The position numbers were made by a program, and so were the translations under genes. Source: Actinomycetota bacterium (GTDB lineage Bacteria > Actinomycetota > Humimicrobiia > Humimicrobiales > Humimicrobiaceae). From it: a stretch of DNA of 11,311 nucleotides. The notes under the pieces were generated by a model. That model saw only the letters and a list, made by a program, of their open reading frames with translations. It did no database searches and was not told the origin of the DNA. Numbering within the stretch: position 1 is the stretch's first letter; each line of letters begins with the position of its first letter. The stretch lies in contig VGAU01000037.1 of assembly GCA_016870675.1 (NCBI GenBank), forward strand, positions 1-11,311, given 5' to 3'. This document shows positions 1 to 7,063 of the stretch, in pieces.

Positions 1-1
1 G

Positions 2-664
2 GCTTACAGGTTAGACTGTAAGGGTATAACTATTTTCAGGGATAAGAGCAGAGGTACCCAGGTACTCCAGGTGGAAGGAAAGAAAAGAGGTAAAGAAAAA
101 AAGGTAAAAGCTGGTGCTGACGGGAAAGAAACAAAAAAAAGGGTAAAAAGTTATCTGGAGAAAGAATCAAAAGAGGAGAGAAAAGAAAAAGAGGTAAAAT
201 TAAAACCCAGGCCAAGACCGGAGGTTACCCGCGGTATGACAAAAAAATATAAAATAGGGGGCTGCGGGAAACTTTATGTAACTGTAAATTCGGATGAAAA
301 CGGCATCTGTGAAGTATTTATCAATACCGGTGAAGAGGGATGCACTGCCTTGACTGAAGCTGTGGGCAGGCTTATAAGTATTGCCATTAGATCGGGCATT
401 GATATTGAATCAGTAAAGAAACAGGTAGAAGGAATAAGATGTATAACCTGCATTGCTGATGCAGAAACCCATGTGCTTTCCTGCCCGGATGCAATGGGAA
501 AAGCCATAGACTTTTATCTAAGCGGATCCAATAAATTTGATTTATCTAAGACAAGTGGTCCAAGATCTATTATGATATGTCCTGAGAATGGATGCGGAGG
601 AATAATGGAACCTGAGGGGGGCTGCTATGTTTGCAGAAACTGCGGCTTTTCCAAGTGCTCTTAA
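2..664 (+). CDS. nrdJ: Class II (B12-dependent) ribonucleotide reductase, C-terminal part (5' end outside window)
   Basis: The frame is open from base 2 with no start needed, so the GTG at 71 is internal and 220 C-terminal residues are visible. They open with AYRLDCKGITIFRDKSRG, the end of the catalytic barrel of class II ribonucleotide reductases. A charged Lys/Glu-rich linker (about residues 24-70) follows, then the conserved KPRPRPEVTRG and GGCGKLYVTVN segments. Next is a TSCPD-type domain (about 78-170, ending in LSCPDAMGKAI) and a Cys-rich tail with repeated CxxC pairs (CPENGCGG, CYVCRNCG, SKC). In this family tail cysteines re-reduce the active site. The enzyme converts ribonucleotides to deoxyribonucleotides in the cytoplasm with adenosylcobalamin and needs no oxygen. 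It converges on the macrodomain gene with nine bases between stops. The linker looks longer and more charged than I expect for the family. Family assignment is firm; the upstream part and its regulation cannot be seen. Confidence 0.95.
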   Translation, partial: AYRLDCKGITIFRDKSRGTQVLQVEGKKRGKEKKVKAGADGKETKKRVKSYLEKESKEERKEKEVKLKPRPRPEVTRGMTKKYKIGGCGKLYVTVNSDENGICEVFINTGEEGCTALTEAVGRLISIAIRSGIDIESVKKQVEGIRCITCIADAETHVLSCPDAMGKAIDFYLSGSNKFDLSKTSGPRSIMICPENGCGGIMEPEGGCYVCRNCGFSKCS

Positions 665-673
665 CCTGTGTAC

Positions 674-1213
674 TTAATCTTTTAAAATCTTTTCGAGAGA
701 TGATTTATAGATGTTATAGTCACCCTCGGAAAATAGGGCCATCCGCACAAGTTCAATCTCAGTATGTTCTTTTAAAAAATCAATGATGGTTTTAAGGGCA
801 ATCATAGAAGCTTCCTTTACAGGATAACCAAAAACCCCGGTGCTTATTGAGGGAAAAGAAATACTTTTAATATTCTTCCGGGAAGCTAATAATAAACTAT
901 TCTTATAACAATTTTTTAGATCTTCGGAATCATCTGCGCTGCCGCTGTAAACAGGACCAACAGTATGAATAACATACTTTGCTTTAAGGTTATATCCTTT
1001 GGTTAATTTAGCCTCACCGGTATAGCAGCCTCCAAGAGTTTTACTCTCTTCCCATAACTGCGGCCCTGCCGCTCTATGGATGGCGCCTGACACGCCTCCT
1101 CCAGGTGAAAGTCGTCTATTTGCTGCGTTGGCTATTGCTTCTGTATCCTGAGTGGTTATGTCTCCAATGATAAGCTCAAGAATTGAATTTTCAATCTCGT
1201 GTTTAATAGTCAT
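674..1213 (-). CDS. Macrodomain protein (ADP-ribose binding / probable ADP-ribosyl hydrolase)
   Basis: A complete single-domain protein of 179 residues, the usual size for stand-alone bacterial macrodomains. The family signatures are in order: GDIT at 17-20, AIANAANRRLSPGGG at 26-40, VSGAIHRAAG at 41-50, VIHTVGPVY at 81-89 and the phosphate-binding loop ISTGVFGYP at 123-131. Family members bind ADP-ribose, and many remove O-acetyl groups from O-acetyl-ADP-ribose or ADP-ribose from protein side chains. MacroD/YmdB enzymes carry an aspartate in the motif GGGVDGAIH. Here that position is Ser42, so the catalytic mode may differ, closer to archaeal AF1521-type domains with GGGVA. The ATG at 1213 has no good Shine-Dalgarno sequence, but a consensus promoter lies about 30 bases upstream. 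No ADP-ribosyltransferase partner is visible. The target is unknown. Confidence 0.92.
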   Translation of the reverse strand: MTIKHEIENSILELIIGDITTQDTEAIANAANRRLSPGGGVSGAIHRAAGPQLWEESKTLGGCYTGEAKLTKGYNLKAKYVIHTVGPVYSGSADDSEDLKNCYKNSLLLASRKNIKSISFPSISTGVFGYPVKEASMIALKTIIDFLKEHTEIELVRMALFSEGDYNIYKSSLEKILKD

Positions 1214-1241
1214 AAGTGTATCATAATGCTTAATTTTTTAA

Positions 1242-1270
1242 ATTATAATGATATTTTTATAATCAATCAA
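1242..1270 (-). promoter_or_regulatory. Sigma-70-type promoter of the macrodomain gene
   Basis: Reading the minus strand, TTGATT (1270-1265) and TATAAT (1247-1242) are separated by exactly 17 bases. The -10 is perfect and the -35 matches four of six consensus bases. Transcription would begin near 1235, about 20 bases before the ATG at 1213, leaving a short leader without a clear ribosome site. The region is AT-rich, so chance matches are possible, but the spacing and position are right. Confidence 0.65.
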
Positions 1271-1281
1271 GGAAATGTTTA

Positions 1282-1458
1282 ATTAAAATTTGTAAGATTT
1301 TAAATACTGAATTAACAAAATTTAAAGACAATTAAAAAATAATCGTTATTAGTTTTATCGACTATACCAGTTTTGAATTAATGAGGCTTCTTGGGTTAAA
1401 AAAAGTTTTTACTTTTGACAAACATTTTGAAGAACAGAGTTTTAAATTGTTGCCCTGA
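1282..1458 (+). pseudogene. Remnant of a PIN-domain (VapC-like) toxin gene, C-terminal end only
   Basis: The frame ending in TGA at 1456-1458 reads SFIDYTSFELMRLLG, then LKKVFTFDKHF and EEQSFKLLP. This matches the C-terminal end of PIN-domain toxins: the SFxDxTSFxLM motif with a conserved acidic residue, then the FTFDxHF block and a terminal LP. Recognisable residues span about 1342-1458. Just upstream an in-frame TAA (1333-1335) interrupts the frame, and no start codon, N-terminal catalytic aspartate or antitoxin gene is present. Residues encoded before the stop (ending TELTKFKDN) could be decayed PIN sequence, which is why I extend to 1282, but that part is uncertain. Intact family members are RNases of toxin-antitoxin modules of about 130-140 residues; this fragment cannot be functional. 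Its last codons overlap the region just past the ATPase stop on the other strand. Confidence 0.7.
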
Positions 1459-1467
1459 TAATAATTG

Positions 1468-4311
1468 TCAGGACTGGTTACTGGCATAAACTTTTCTTTT
1501 TTTATAGATTATTTCGTTTACAAAATTAATGATTAGAACCGGTATAACCGAGCTTGCTATAATAAGCAGCCAGTGGCATAGGCTCAGGCCGGCTGTTTTA
1601 AACACACCCTGGAGCCAGGGAATATAGATTATTCCAATTTGCAGCAGGATTGATGTAATTATTGCGAGATTAAGATATTTATTTTCAAAAATATGCTTTC
1701 TGAAAATACCTTTATTTTCAAATCTGAAGTTAAATGTGTGAAGCAGCTGGGTTATTACCAGGGTGGTAAAAACAGAGGTCTGAAAGATTTCCCTGCCATG
1801 GAGGAGGTCATGGTTATTGAAAAATAGAGGACTGGCAAAATATATAAAAAGCGCTCCGGAAGTTAAAACCAGTCCCTGCCATAAAATCATTATAAGTCCT
1901 CTTCTGCTTAAAATCTGTTCCTTTCTTCTGGTAGCTTTTCTGTCCATAATGTTCTTTTCAGGCGGGTCTATTCCCAGCGCCATTGCCGGCAGGCCATCGG
2001 TTATTAGATTCATCCACAGGATTTGCACTGGCAGCAGTGGTATGTAAAGGAGTCCTCTTTCTCCGGTAATAATGTAGAATATATAATCCCCGATTACTAT
2101 GGAAATAAACATAAGAAGCACTTCTGAAATATTGCACGACAGCAGGAATAATATGAATTTTTTAAGGTTATCATATATTACCCTTCCCTGTTTTATAGCC
2201 TTTACTATGGTGGCAAAATTATCATCAGTTAAAATCATATCGCTTGATTCTTTACTCACATCGGTTCCCACAATACCCATAGCCACACCAATATCAGCCT
2301 TTTTTAGTGATGGAGCATCATTTATTCCATCACCTGTCATAGCCACTATATGCTGGTTTTTCTTTAAAGCTTCAACAATACCTACCTTATTAGAAGGGGA
2401 GACTCTGGCAAATATTCTTATATATTCTATTTGTTTTTCAAGCTCCTCTTTGGTCATAAGGTCAAATTCTTTGCCATCAATAATTTTGTCTTTCGGACCA
2501 AGTATTCCCAGCTCTTCACCAATAGCCCTGGCGGTTAGTTTATGGTCTCCGGTTACCATAATGATTTTAATATTGGCTCTCTTGCATTTTTCAATGGCAT
2601 CATATACTTCCGGCCGTGGTGGATCGATCATTCCTACTATACCCAGATATACCAGATCTTCTTCCACCTCTTTTATTCTTTCTTCATCAGGGAGATTGTC
2701 CAGATACTTGAAAGCAAAAGCCAGATTCCTCATTGCTTTGCCGGCAAGTGTATGATTATTTTCAATGATTTTTTCTTTATCAGAATCAGTTAAATTTTCT
2801 ATTCTGCCATTTTTAATTATTCTGGTGCATTTCCCTGCAATTACCTCAGGAGCTCCCTTTGAAAAGAGCATATATCTTTGGTTACGGTGATTATCGCTGG
2901 TTGATATTTTACTGATGGTGGTCATCATCTTACGTTCGGAATCAAAAGGTTCTTCCAGTATTCGTGGATAATCTTTTTCTAATTTGTTTTTATCTATTGA
3001 ATAAAAACTGCCCAGTTCAATAAGTGCGACTTCTGTAGGATCTCCGGTAATCTGCTCGGTTTCCTTATTTATGTAATATGCATCATTACATAAAACAGCA
3101 TTATCAATTAAAAGTTTCAATGCTCTATTGCTGTCTAAATTCTTTGCGGTTAAAGTTTTTTTAACACCATTATTATCTGCCTTATTATATTTTTCGATGA
3201 AATTATTATAATCTTTAACCTCTTTCAAGCCTGAATAGATTCTGCGCACCATCATCTTATTTTTGGTGAGGGTTCCGGTTTTATCAGTACAGATAACGGA
3301 TACACTACCGAGAGTTTCAACAGAGCTTAATTTTCTGACTATAGCATTATTCTTTGTCATTCTCTGAACGCCAAGCGCCAGAGACACTGTAACTATAGCA
3401 GGTAAACCTTCAGGTATGGCAGCAACTGCCAGCGCTACTGCAACTAGGAGCATCTGGGCAACTGAATTACCTTTTAGTATCCCGGATAAAAAGACAATCG
3501 CGCTTACCGCCAGGCATATTATCCCGATCTTTTTACCAACAGTTTTTAATTCAATCTGAAGAGGGGTAAGCTCCTCTTCTTCCTGAATCATGCTTGCTAT
3601 TTTCCCAATTTCAGTATTTTGACCTGTGCCTGTAATCACTGCAGTGCATCTTCCCCTGGTAATAGCAGTAGCACTAAAGAGCATATTTTTTTTACCACCA
3701 AGGGGAATATTTACTTTACTTAAGGGTGTGGTTATTTTATTGACTGGCAGGGATTCACCGGTGATAATTGATTCGTTGGCCTGCAGATTTATCTGGTCTA
3801 TAATTCTGCAATCTGCCGGTACAAGGTCACCTGCGGTTAATTTGATAATATCACCGGGCACCAGTTTTTTAGAATAAATACTGCTTTCCTGGCCATCTCT
3901 TATAACCAGAGCGCTGGGAGAAGCAAGCTCTTTTAGAGCCTGAAGGGCTTTTTCAGCGCGGAATTCCTGGACAAAGCCTAAAACTGAATTTATTACCAGT
4001 ATAATCAGTATTACTATTGCATCGGTGATCTCCTTTATAATTATACCAGAGATGAAAGCAGCAGCAATAAGTATCCATATCATAAAGTCATTAAACTGGG
4101 AGACGAATATTCTTAAAGGGGTTCTTCCTTTTTTTTCTTCCAGTTCATTATAGCCATAATTTGCGATCCGGTCTTCGGCCTCTTTTTTACTTAAGCCGGT
4201 TTTAATATTGGACTTTAGAGTTTTTACAACTTCTTCGATGGACTTTGTGTGCCATGATACTTCATTGGAAGAAGTGAGATTCAGCCCAGGTTTGTAAGTT
4301 TTACTTTTTAT
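1468..4311 (-). CDS. P2-type cation-transporting ATPase, calcium-pump-like
   Basis: A membrane pump that couples ATP hydrolysis to cation export, most likely Ca2+. Numbered from a tentative start at 4311 (947 residues), it shows TGES at 184-187 (actuator), PEGL at 300-303 in M4, DKTGTLT with phosphorylated Asp343, KGAPE in the nucleotide-binding domain, MVTGDH, and TGDGINDAP at 659-667. Hydrophobic segments lie before the actuator, around M3/M4 and across the C-terminal quarter. Ion-site residues resemble SERCA: NISE in M5 (Asn727, Glu730) and NLITDG in M6 (Asn768, Thr771, Asp772). The M8 position has glutamine (Gln855 in TQLLHTF), as in pumps with a single calcium site. The first ATG, at 4083, would delete the conserved N-terminus (WHTKSIEEVV to EEKKGRTPL), which lies in the same frame up to a stop at 4405-4407. 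That stretch has no ATG, GTG or TTG. I tentatively place the start at an ATA (4309-4311) six bases after AGAGGG. Family is sure; the start is not. Confidence 0.9.
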   Translation of the reverse strand: MKSKTYKPGLNLTSSNEVSWHTKSIEEVVKTLKSNIKTGLSKKEAEDRIANYGYNELEEKKGRTPLRIFVSQFNDFMIWILIAAAFISGIIIKEITDAIVILIILVINSVLGFVQEFRAEKALQALKELASPSALVIRDGQESSIYSKKLVPGDIIKLTAGDLVPADCRIIDQINLQANESIITGESLPVNKITTPLSKVNIPLGGKKNMLFSATAITRGRCTAVITGTGQNTEIGKIASMIQEEEELTPLQIELKTVGKKIGIICLAVSAIVFLSGILKGNSVAQMLLVAVALAVAAIPEGLPAIVTVSLALGVQRMTKNNAIVRKLSSVETLGSVSVICTDKTGTLTKNKMMVRRIYSGLKEVKDYNNFIEKYNKADNNGVKKTLTAKNLDSNRALKLLIDNAVLCNDAYYINKETEQITGDPTEVALIELGSFYSIDKNKLEKDYPRILEEPFDSERKMMTTISKISTSDNHRNQRYMLFSKGAPEVIAGKCTRIIKNGRIENLTDSDKEKIIENNHTLAGKAMRNLAFAFKYLDNLPDEERIKEVEEDLVYLGIVGMIDPPRPEVYDAIEKCKRANIKIIMVTGDHKLTARAIGEELGILGPKDKIIDGKEFDLMTKEELEKQIEYIRIFARVSPSNKVGIVEALKKNQHIVAMTGDGINDAPSLKKADIGVAMGIVGTDVSKESSDMILTDDNFATIVKAIKQGRVIYDNLKKFILFLLSCNISEVLLMFISIVIGDYIFYIITGERGLLYIPLLPVQILWMNLITDGLPAMALGIDPPEKNIMDRKATRRKEQILSRRGLIMILWQGLVLTSGALFIYFASPLFFNNHDLLHGREIFQTSVFTTLVITQLLHTFNFRFENKGIFRKHIFENKYLNLAIITSILLQIGIIYIPWLQGVFKTAGLSLCHWLLIIASSVIPVLIINFVNEIIYKKRKVYASNQS

Positions 4312-4317
4312 TTCTAT

Positions 4318-4323
4318 CCCTCT
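4318..4323 (-). promoter_or_regulatory. Possible ribosome binding site of the P-type ATPase
   Basis: On the minus strand AGAGGG lies six bases before an in-frame ATA at 4311-4309. It is the only good Shine-Dalgarno-like sequence upstream of the conserved N-terminus. It supports translation beginning near here rather than at the ATG at 4083, even though no standard start codon follows it. Confidence 0.4.
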
Positions 4324-4403
4324 TTTTCTATTTATCCGCCAATCACAGAACTGATAAAATTCCGGGTTGCCAGATATTAAAGCATATATGAAAAAGTGAG
4401 TAA

Positions 4404-4432
4404 ATTATAAATGAAATGAAACTATTTTTCAC
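4404..4432 (-). promoter_or_regulatory. Possible promoter of the P-type ATPase
   Basis: The minus strand carries GTGAAA (4432-4427), a 17-base spacer and a perfect TATAAT (4409-4404). The -35 matches four of six consensus bases and overlaps the last codons of the acyltransferase gene. Transcription would start near 4397, inside the open frame of the ATPase. This would allow expression separate from the acyltransferase gene, although read-through from it is equally possible. Confidence 0.4.
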
Positions 4433-5282
4433 TCCAGATATCATGAAACATTTCCCATTCGGAAATATTATTTCTGATGTACTTTTCCATAACTTCCAGC
4501 ACTTTTTCCATATTTTTGTTAACCAATGTTTCTTTATCTCCCTCTCTTATGAGATCAATGGGTTTTTCGACTATCTGAAAATGGTTATACTTATCCTTTT
4601 TCCAGATAAAACTTGGTATTAATGGTGCCCCCGATTTTAATGCTATCATGAGAGCACCTGTGGGTAGATACGCTGTTTTACCAAAGAATTTAAATGGTCT
4701 GGTGGCTTGCCCTGTAGGTTCCCAGTCTGATGGGATAGCCACTATTTCATTGTTCTTCAGTATTCTAAAAACATTTAGCATCCTGTTTATATAAAGAGTT
4801 TTAAGCCCTTTTGATAGCCTATTTGACTCAAAAAAATTCCCCACAAGCCTATTTTTTCTAACCAAGCTTAAACCCCATATCTTATATCCCTCTACTGCTA
4901 TTCTACAGGCACCCCATTCAAAGTTACCAATGTGTGCTGTAATAATAACTGCACCCCTTCCTTTTTTTAATGCATTATCTAGATGCTCAAGGCCCTCTAT
5001 TCCCACCCTTTGTTTTAATTTTTCTTTTGAGATAATAGGGTGTTTTAAAAAGTCAACAATATTTTTTGCCCAGTTTATAAAAATCCTATTTGCTATTCTA
5101 TGAATTTCCTTATCATTTATATTAAGGTTGAGCACCTTTGAGACGTTATTTCTAATAATCTTAACGTTTACACCAGTCAGTATCCACAGCCTGGCACCAA
5201 ATGTTGCAATAAAGTATGTAATAGGGTAAGGAGTTGCAATAGCAATAAATTCAAGGATTTTATATCCAATATATCCAAGCAT
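4422..5282 (-). CDS. LpxL/PatA-family membrane acyltransferase
   Basis: A 286-residue protein of the lysophospholipid/lipid A acyltransferase superfamily. It transfers a fatty acyl chain to a lipid or glycolipid head group at the inner face of the membrane. The HX4E catalytic motif is HIGNFE, with His117 and Glu122. Further blocks are VAIPSDWEP (181-189) and PFKFFGKTAYLPTGAL (196-211), and the C-terminus has SEWEMFHDIW, like the terminal motif of LpxL and of the mycobacterial mannoside acyltransferase PatA. A hydrophobic N-terminal stretch (about 3-36) fits membrane anchoring. I choose the ATG at 5282 because AAAGAGAG ends five bases before it. A TTG at 5324 in the same frame lies in AT-rich sequence with no ribosome site. 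The acceptor cannot be told: lipid A if the cell makes LPS, a phosphatidylinositol mannoside or other glycolipid if not. No neighbouring lipid A or mannosyltransferase gene is present to decide. The P-type ATPase gene follows on the same strand. Confidence 0.88.
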   Translation of the reverse strand: MLGYIGYKILEFIAIATPYPITYFIATFGARLWILTGVNVKIIRNNVSKVLNLNINDKEIHRIANRIFINWAKNIVDFLKHPIISKEKLKQRVGIEGLEHLDNALKKGRGAVIITAHIGNFEWGACRIAVEGYKIWGLSLVRKNRLVGNFFESNRLSKGLKTLYINRMLNVFRILKNNEIVAIPSDWEPTGQATRPFKFFGKTAYLPTGALMIALKSGAPLIPSFIWKKDKYNHFQIVEKPIDLIREGDKETLVNKNMEKVLEVMEKYIRNNISEWEMFHDIWSEK

Positions 5283-5287
5283 TAATA

Positions 5288-5295
5288 CTCTCTTT
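5288..5295 (-). promoter_or_regulatory. Ribosome binding site deciding the acyltransferase start
   Basis: AAAGAGAG on the minus strand lies five bases before the ATG at 5282. It favours this start over the TTG at 5324, which has only A/T repeats upstream. Confidence 0.6.
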
Positions 5296-5312
5296 CTTGA
5301 ATAGATATTGTA

Positions 5313-5333
5313 TAATAATAACAATAATAATAA
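5313..5333. repeat. Short TAA trinucleotide tract between divergent genes
   Basis: Seven consecutive triplets on the plus strand read TAA three times, CAA once, then TAA three times. The tract lies in the 153-base space between the acyltransferase and the eRF1-like gene, where the acyltransferase promoter should be. It may be only AT-rich drift, or a length-variable spacer. Confidence 0.5.
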
Positions 5334-5419
5334 ATTTTAGTTATAAATTAAAGTTTTTAGTGCAGCAATGTACATTGGAATAATAAAAATTGTATTTATC
5401 ACACTAATACAGTAGTGAG

Positions 5420-5424
5420 AGGAG
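5420..5424 (+). promoter_or_regulatory. Ribosome binding site of the eRF1-like gene
   Basis: AGGAG lies 11 bases before the ATG at 5436, a slightly long but workable spacing. The alternative GTG at 5415 overlaps this site and has none of its own, so the ATG is preferred. Confidence 0.6.
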
Positions 5425-5435
5425 TGGTATTATTT

Positions 5436-6593
5436 ATGACAAATTCAAGCAATGAAGTTTCGGGCCTGGAAGAAATACTAAATTTCGTTCCTACAGGGAA
5501 GCCGGTAGTAAGTGTTTATCTTTTAGTAGATAGGTCCAGGATTACGAAAAGAGATTACCAGAGTAAATTGAATTCTATGATTGCCAGCGGTAAAGAGAAA
5601 CTGGAGGCTGATACTAATATTGATAAAAGCCAGAAAAAGGAAGTATTTGAAATCTTTGAAAAAGTGAAAGCTTTTGTAAATGATAAGTTCAGAACTGATT
5701 CAACAAGGACACTTGCAATTTTTTCTTCAGGAGATGGCCTGTGGGAAGAATTTAGAATACCCATAATAATGAGATCCAAAATAATTATCGATCCCAAGCC
5801 GTCTACCCAGAATATAAGGTCTCTTATTAATAATTCTAAAAAATACGGTGTACTGCTTATTGACAGAGAAAAGGCACAAATTTATTCTGTATATCTTGGT
5901 GAGATTAATGAATATCTTGCAGCTTTTATAAGTGATGTCCCTTCAAAGGTTAATTTTAAAAGTCAGGCTGTTTTGAGAGAAAGAAAACTGTATGGCAGGT
6001 TAGAAGAGAAGTTACATCATTTCTTCAAACTGGTAAATGACAGGACAATGGAACTATTCAAAGAGAAAAAATTTGATTACCTGATTCTAGCAGGAAGGAA
6101 AGAAATAATTCCTAATTTTTTAAATTATCTGCATAGTTACCTGCAGTCGAGATATATTGGCAATATTGATGCTGAGCCGGATTCAAATATTTCTTTAATT
6201 AGCAATAAAGCTCAAAAAGTTATTGATGAATTTGAGGCTAAAACTAAAAATGACCTGACTGACAGGCTAATTAATGAATATAACCCAAATGGAATGGGTG
6301 TGCTTGGAATTGATGCTACCATAAAATCGTTATTAATTGAGAAGATAAGAATTTTAATATATGACAGACAATTTACACATGAGGGTTATATTTGTGATTC
6401 ATGCCGCTACTTAACTATAGAATATAAAGATAAGTGTCCGTATTGTGGAGGAAAGCCGGTATTTTATAATGATATAGTTGATGAGATTGTTGAGGATGCT
6501 TTAAACCAGGGATGTGAAATAGTGGATATAGAAGGGAATGAAAAACTAATAAGAGCTGGAAGTATTAGTGCTGTGTTAAGATATAAGTTATAA
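5436..6593 (+). CDS. eRF1-like (baeRF family) protein with C-terminal zinc ribbon, lacking GGQ
   Basis: A 385-residue protein with the three-part layout of bacterial/archaeal eRF1-like (baeRF) proteins. The N-terminal domain (about 1-120) includes VVSVYLLVD at 24-32. The middle domain (about 130-265) includes YGVLLIDREKAQIYSVYLGE. The C-terminal domain (about 275-385) includes NPNGMGVLGIDATIKSL and a Cys4 ribbon (Cys320, Cys323, Cys334, Cys337). In true release factors the middle domain carries GGQ, which triggers peptidyl-tRNA hydrolysis. Here the corresponding loop reads SKVNFKSQAVLRERK (170-184): an SQ/Arg-rich stretch remains but GGQ is absent. A ribosome-related or translation-stress role is inferred from the family; hydrolase activity is doubtful. 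It is a single gene, divergent from the acyltransferase and convergent with nrdR (11 bases between stops), so context adds little. The family-level call is fairly sure; the exact subfamily (baeRF10-like) is less so. Confidence 0.75.
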   Translation: MTNSSNEVSGLEEILNFVPTGKPVVSVYLLVDRSRITKRDYQSKLNSMIASGKEKLEADTNIDKSQKKEVFEIFEKVKAFVNDKFRTDSTRTLAIFSSGDGLWEEFRIPIIMRSKIIIDPKPSTQNIRSLINNSKKYGVLLIDREKAQIYSVYLGEINEYLAAFISDVPSKVNFKSQAVLRERKLYGRLEEKLHHFFKLVNDRTMELFKEKKFDYLILAGRKEIIPNFLNYLHSYLQSRYIGNIDAEPDSNISLISNKAQKVIDEFEAKTKNDLTDRLINEYNPNGMGVLGIDATIKSLLIEKIRILIYDRQFTHEGYICDSCRYLTIEYKDKCPYCGGKPVFYNDIVDEIVEDALNQGCEIVDIEGNEKLIRAGSISAVLRYKL

Positions 6594-6604
6594 TACAATC
6601 GGTT

Positions 6605-7060
6605 TTATTTTGATTTTTGCAATTCCGATAATTCTTTGGTAAATTGCTTGATGCTATCGAATTGCTTGTAAACAGAAGCAAATCTAATATATGCAACTTT
6701 ATCCAGGTTCTTTAATCTTTTAAGAACAAGATTTCCTATTTCTTTAGATTGGATTTCATTAGAAGGCATATTGGAAATTTCGTTTTCTATATCGTCTACA
6801 ATTTTATTTAGTACTTCTGTGCTTATGTTTCTTTTTATACATGCCCTGATTAATCCGCTGAGTATCTTATTTCTGTCAAAAGGCTGTCTTGTATTATCTT
6901 TCTTTATAACTGCGATGGGCTGATTTTCCAGCCTTTCATAAGTTGTAAACCTTTTACCGCATTTTTCGCACATTCTTCTTCTTCTGACACTATCATTAGA
7001 ATCAGTTAATCTGGAATCTATAACCCTTGTATCAGGGTTAGAGCAGTAGGGACATTTCAT
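6605..7060 (-). CDS. nrdR: Transcriptional repressor NrdR
   Basis: A complete 151-residue NrdR, the usual length. The N-terminal zinc ribbon has Cys3, Cys6, Cys31 and Cys34 with the adjacent arginine run VRRRR that contacts DNA. An ATP-cone domain follows (about 46-136), beginning PIAVIKKDNTRQPFDRNKI and ending with DKVAYIRFASVYKQF. NrdR senses ATP and dATP through the cone and represses ribonucleotide reductase genes at paired NrdR boxes. The likely target here is nrdJ, about 6 kb away on the opposite strand, whose promoter is outside the window. The gene starts three bases after the plsY stop and its AAGGGAA ribosome site lies in the last plsY codons. The two should therefore be cotranscribed and translationally coupled. 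Confidence 0.97.
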   Translation of the reverse strand: MKCPYCSNPDTRVIDSRLTDSNDSVRRRRMCEKCGKRFTTYERLENQPIAVIKKDNTRQPFDRNKILSGLIRACIKRNISTEVLNKIVDDIENEISNMPSNEIQSKEIGNLVLKRLKNLDKVAYIRFASVYKQFDSIKQFTKELSELQKSK

Positions 7061-7063
7061 TTT

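Noticed and set aside
71..664. A separate 197-residue gene starting at GTG 71
   Set aside because: The frame is open back to base 2 and the residues before the GTG match the class II ribonucleotide reductase barrel, so this is an internal codon of nrdJ.
674..1458. Macrodomain plus PIN remnant as an ADP-ribosylation toxin-antitoxin system such as DarTG
   Set aside because: There is no ADP-ribosyltransferase gene, the PIN fragment is dead and of an unrelated class, and the two lie on opposite strands.
1454..1472. A hairpin (CCTGAT pairing with GTCAGG) as a terminator for the ATPase gene
   Set aside because: The stem is only six pairs including one G-T, the ATPase stop codon lies inside it, and no T-run follows on either strand.
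2099..2755. A long open frame on the plus strand inside the ATPase gene
   Set aside because: It is antisense to strongly conserved P-type ATPase motifs and its translation resembles no protein family.
5283..5324. A TTG start at 5324 giving a 300-residue acyltransferase
   Set aside because: No ribosome site precedes it, and the ATG at 5282 has a well-spaced AAAGAGAG.
5415..5435. A GTG start at 5415 for the eRF1-like gene
   Set aside because: It overlaps the AGGAG that serves the ATG at 5436 and has no ribosome site of its own.
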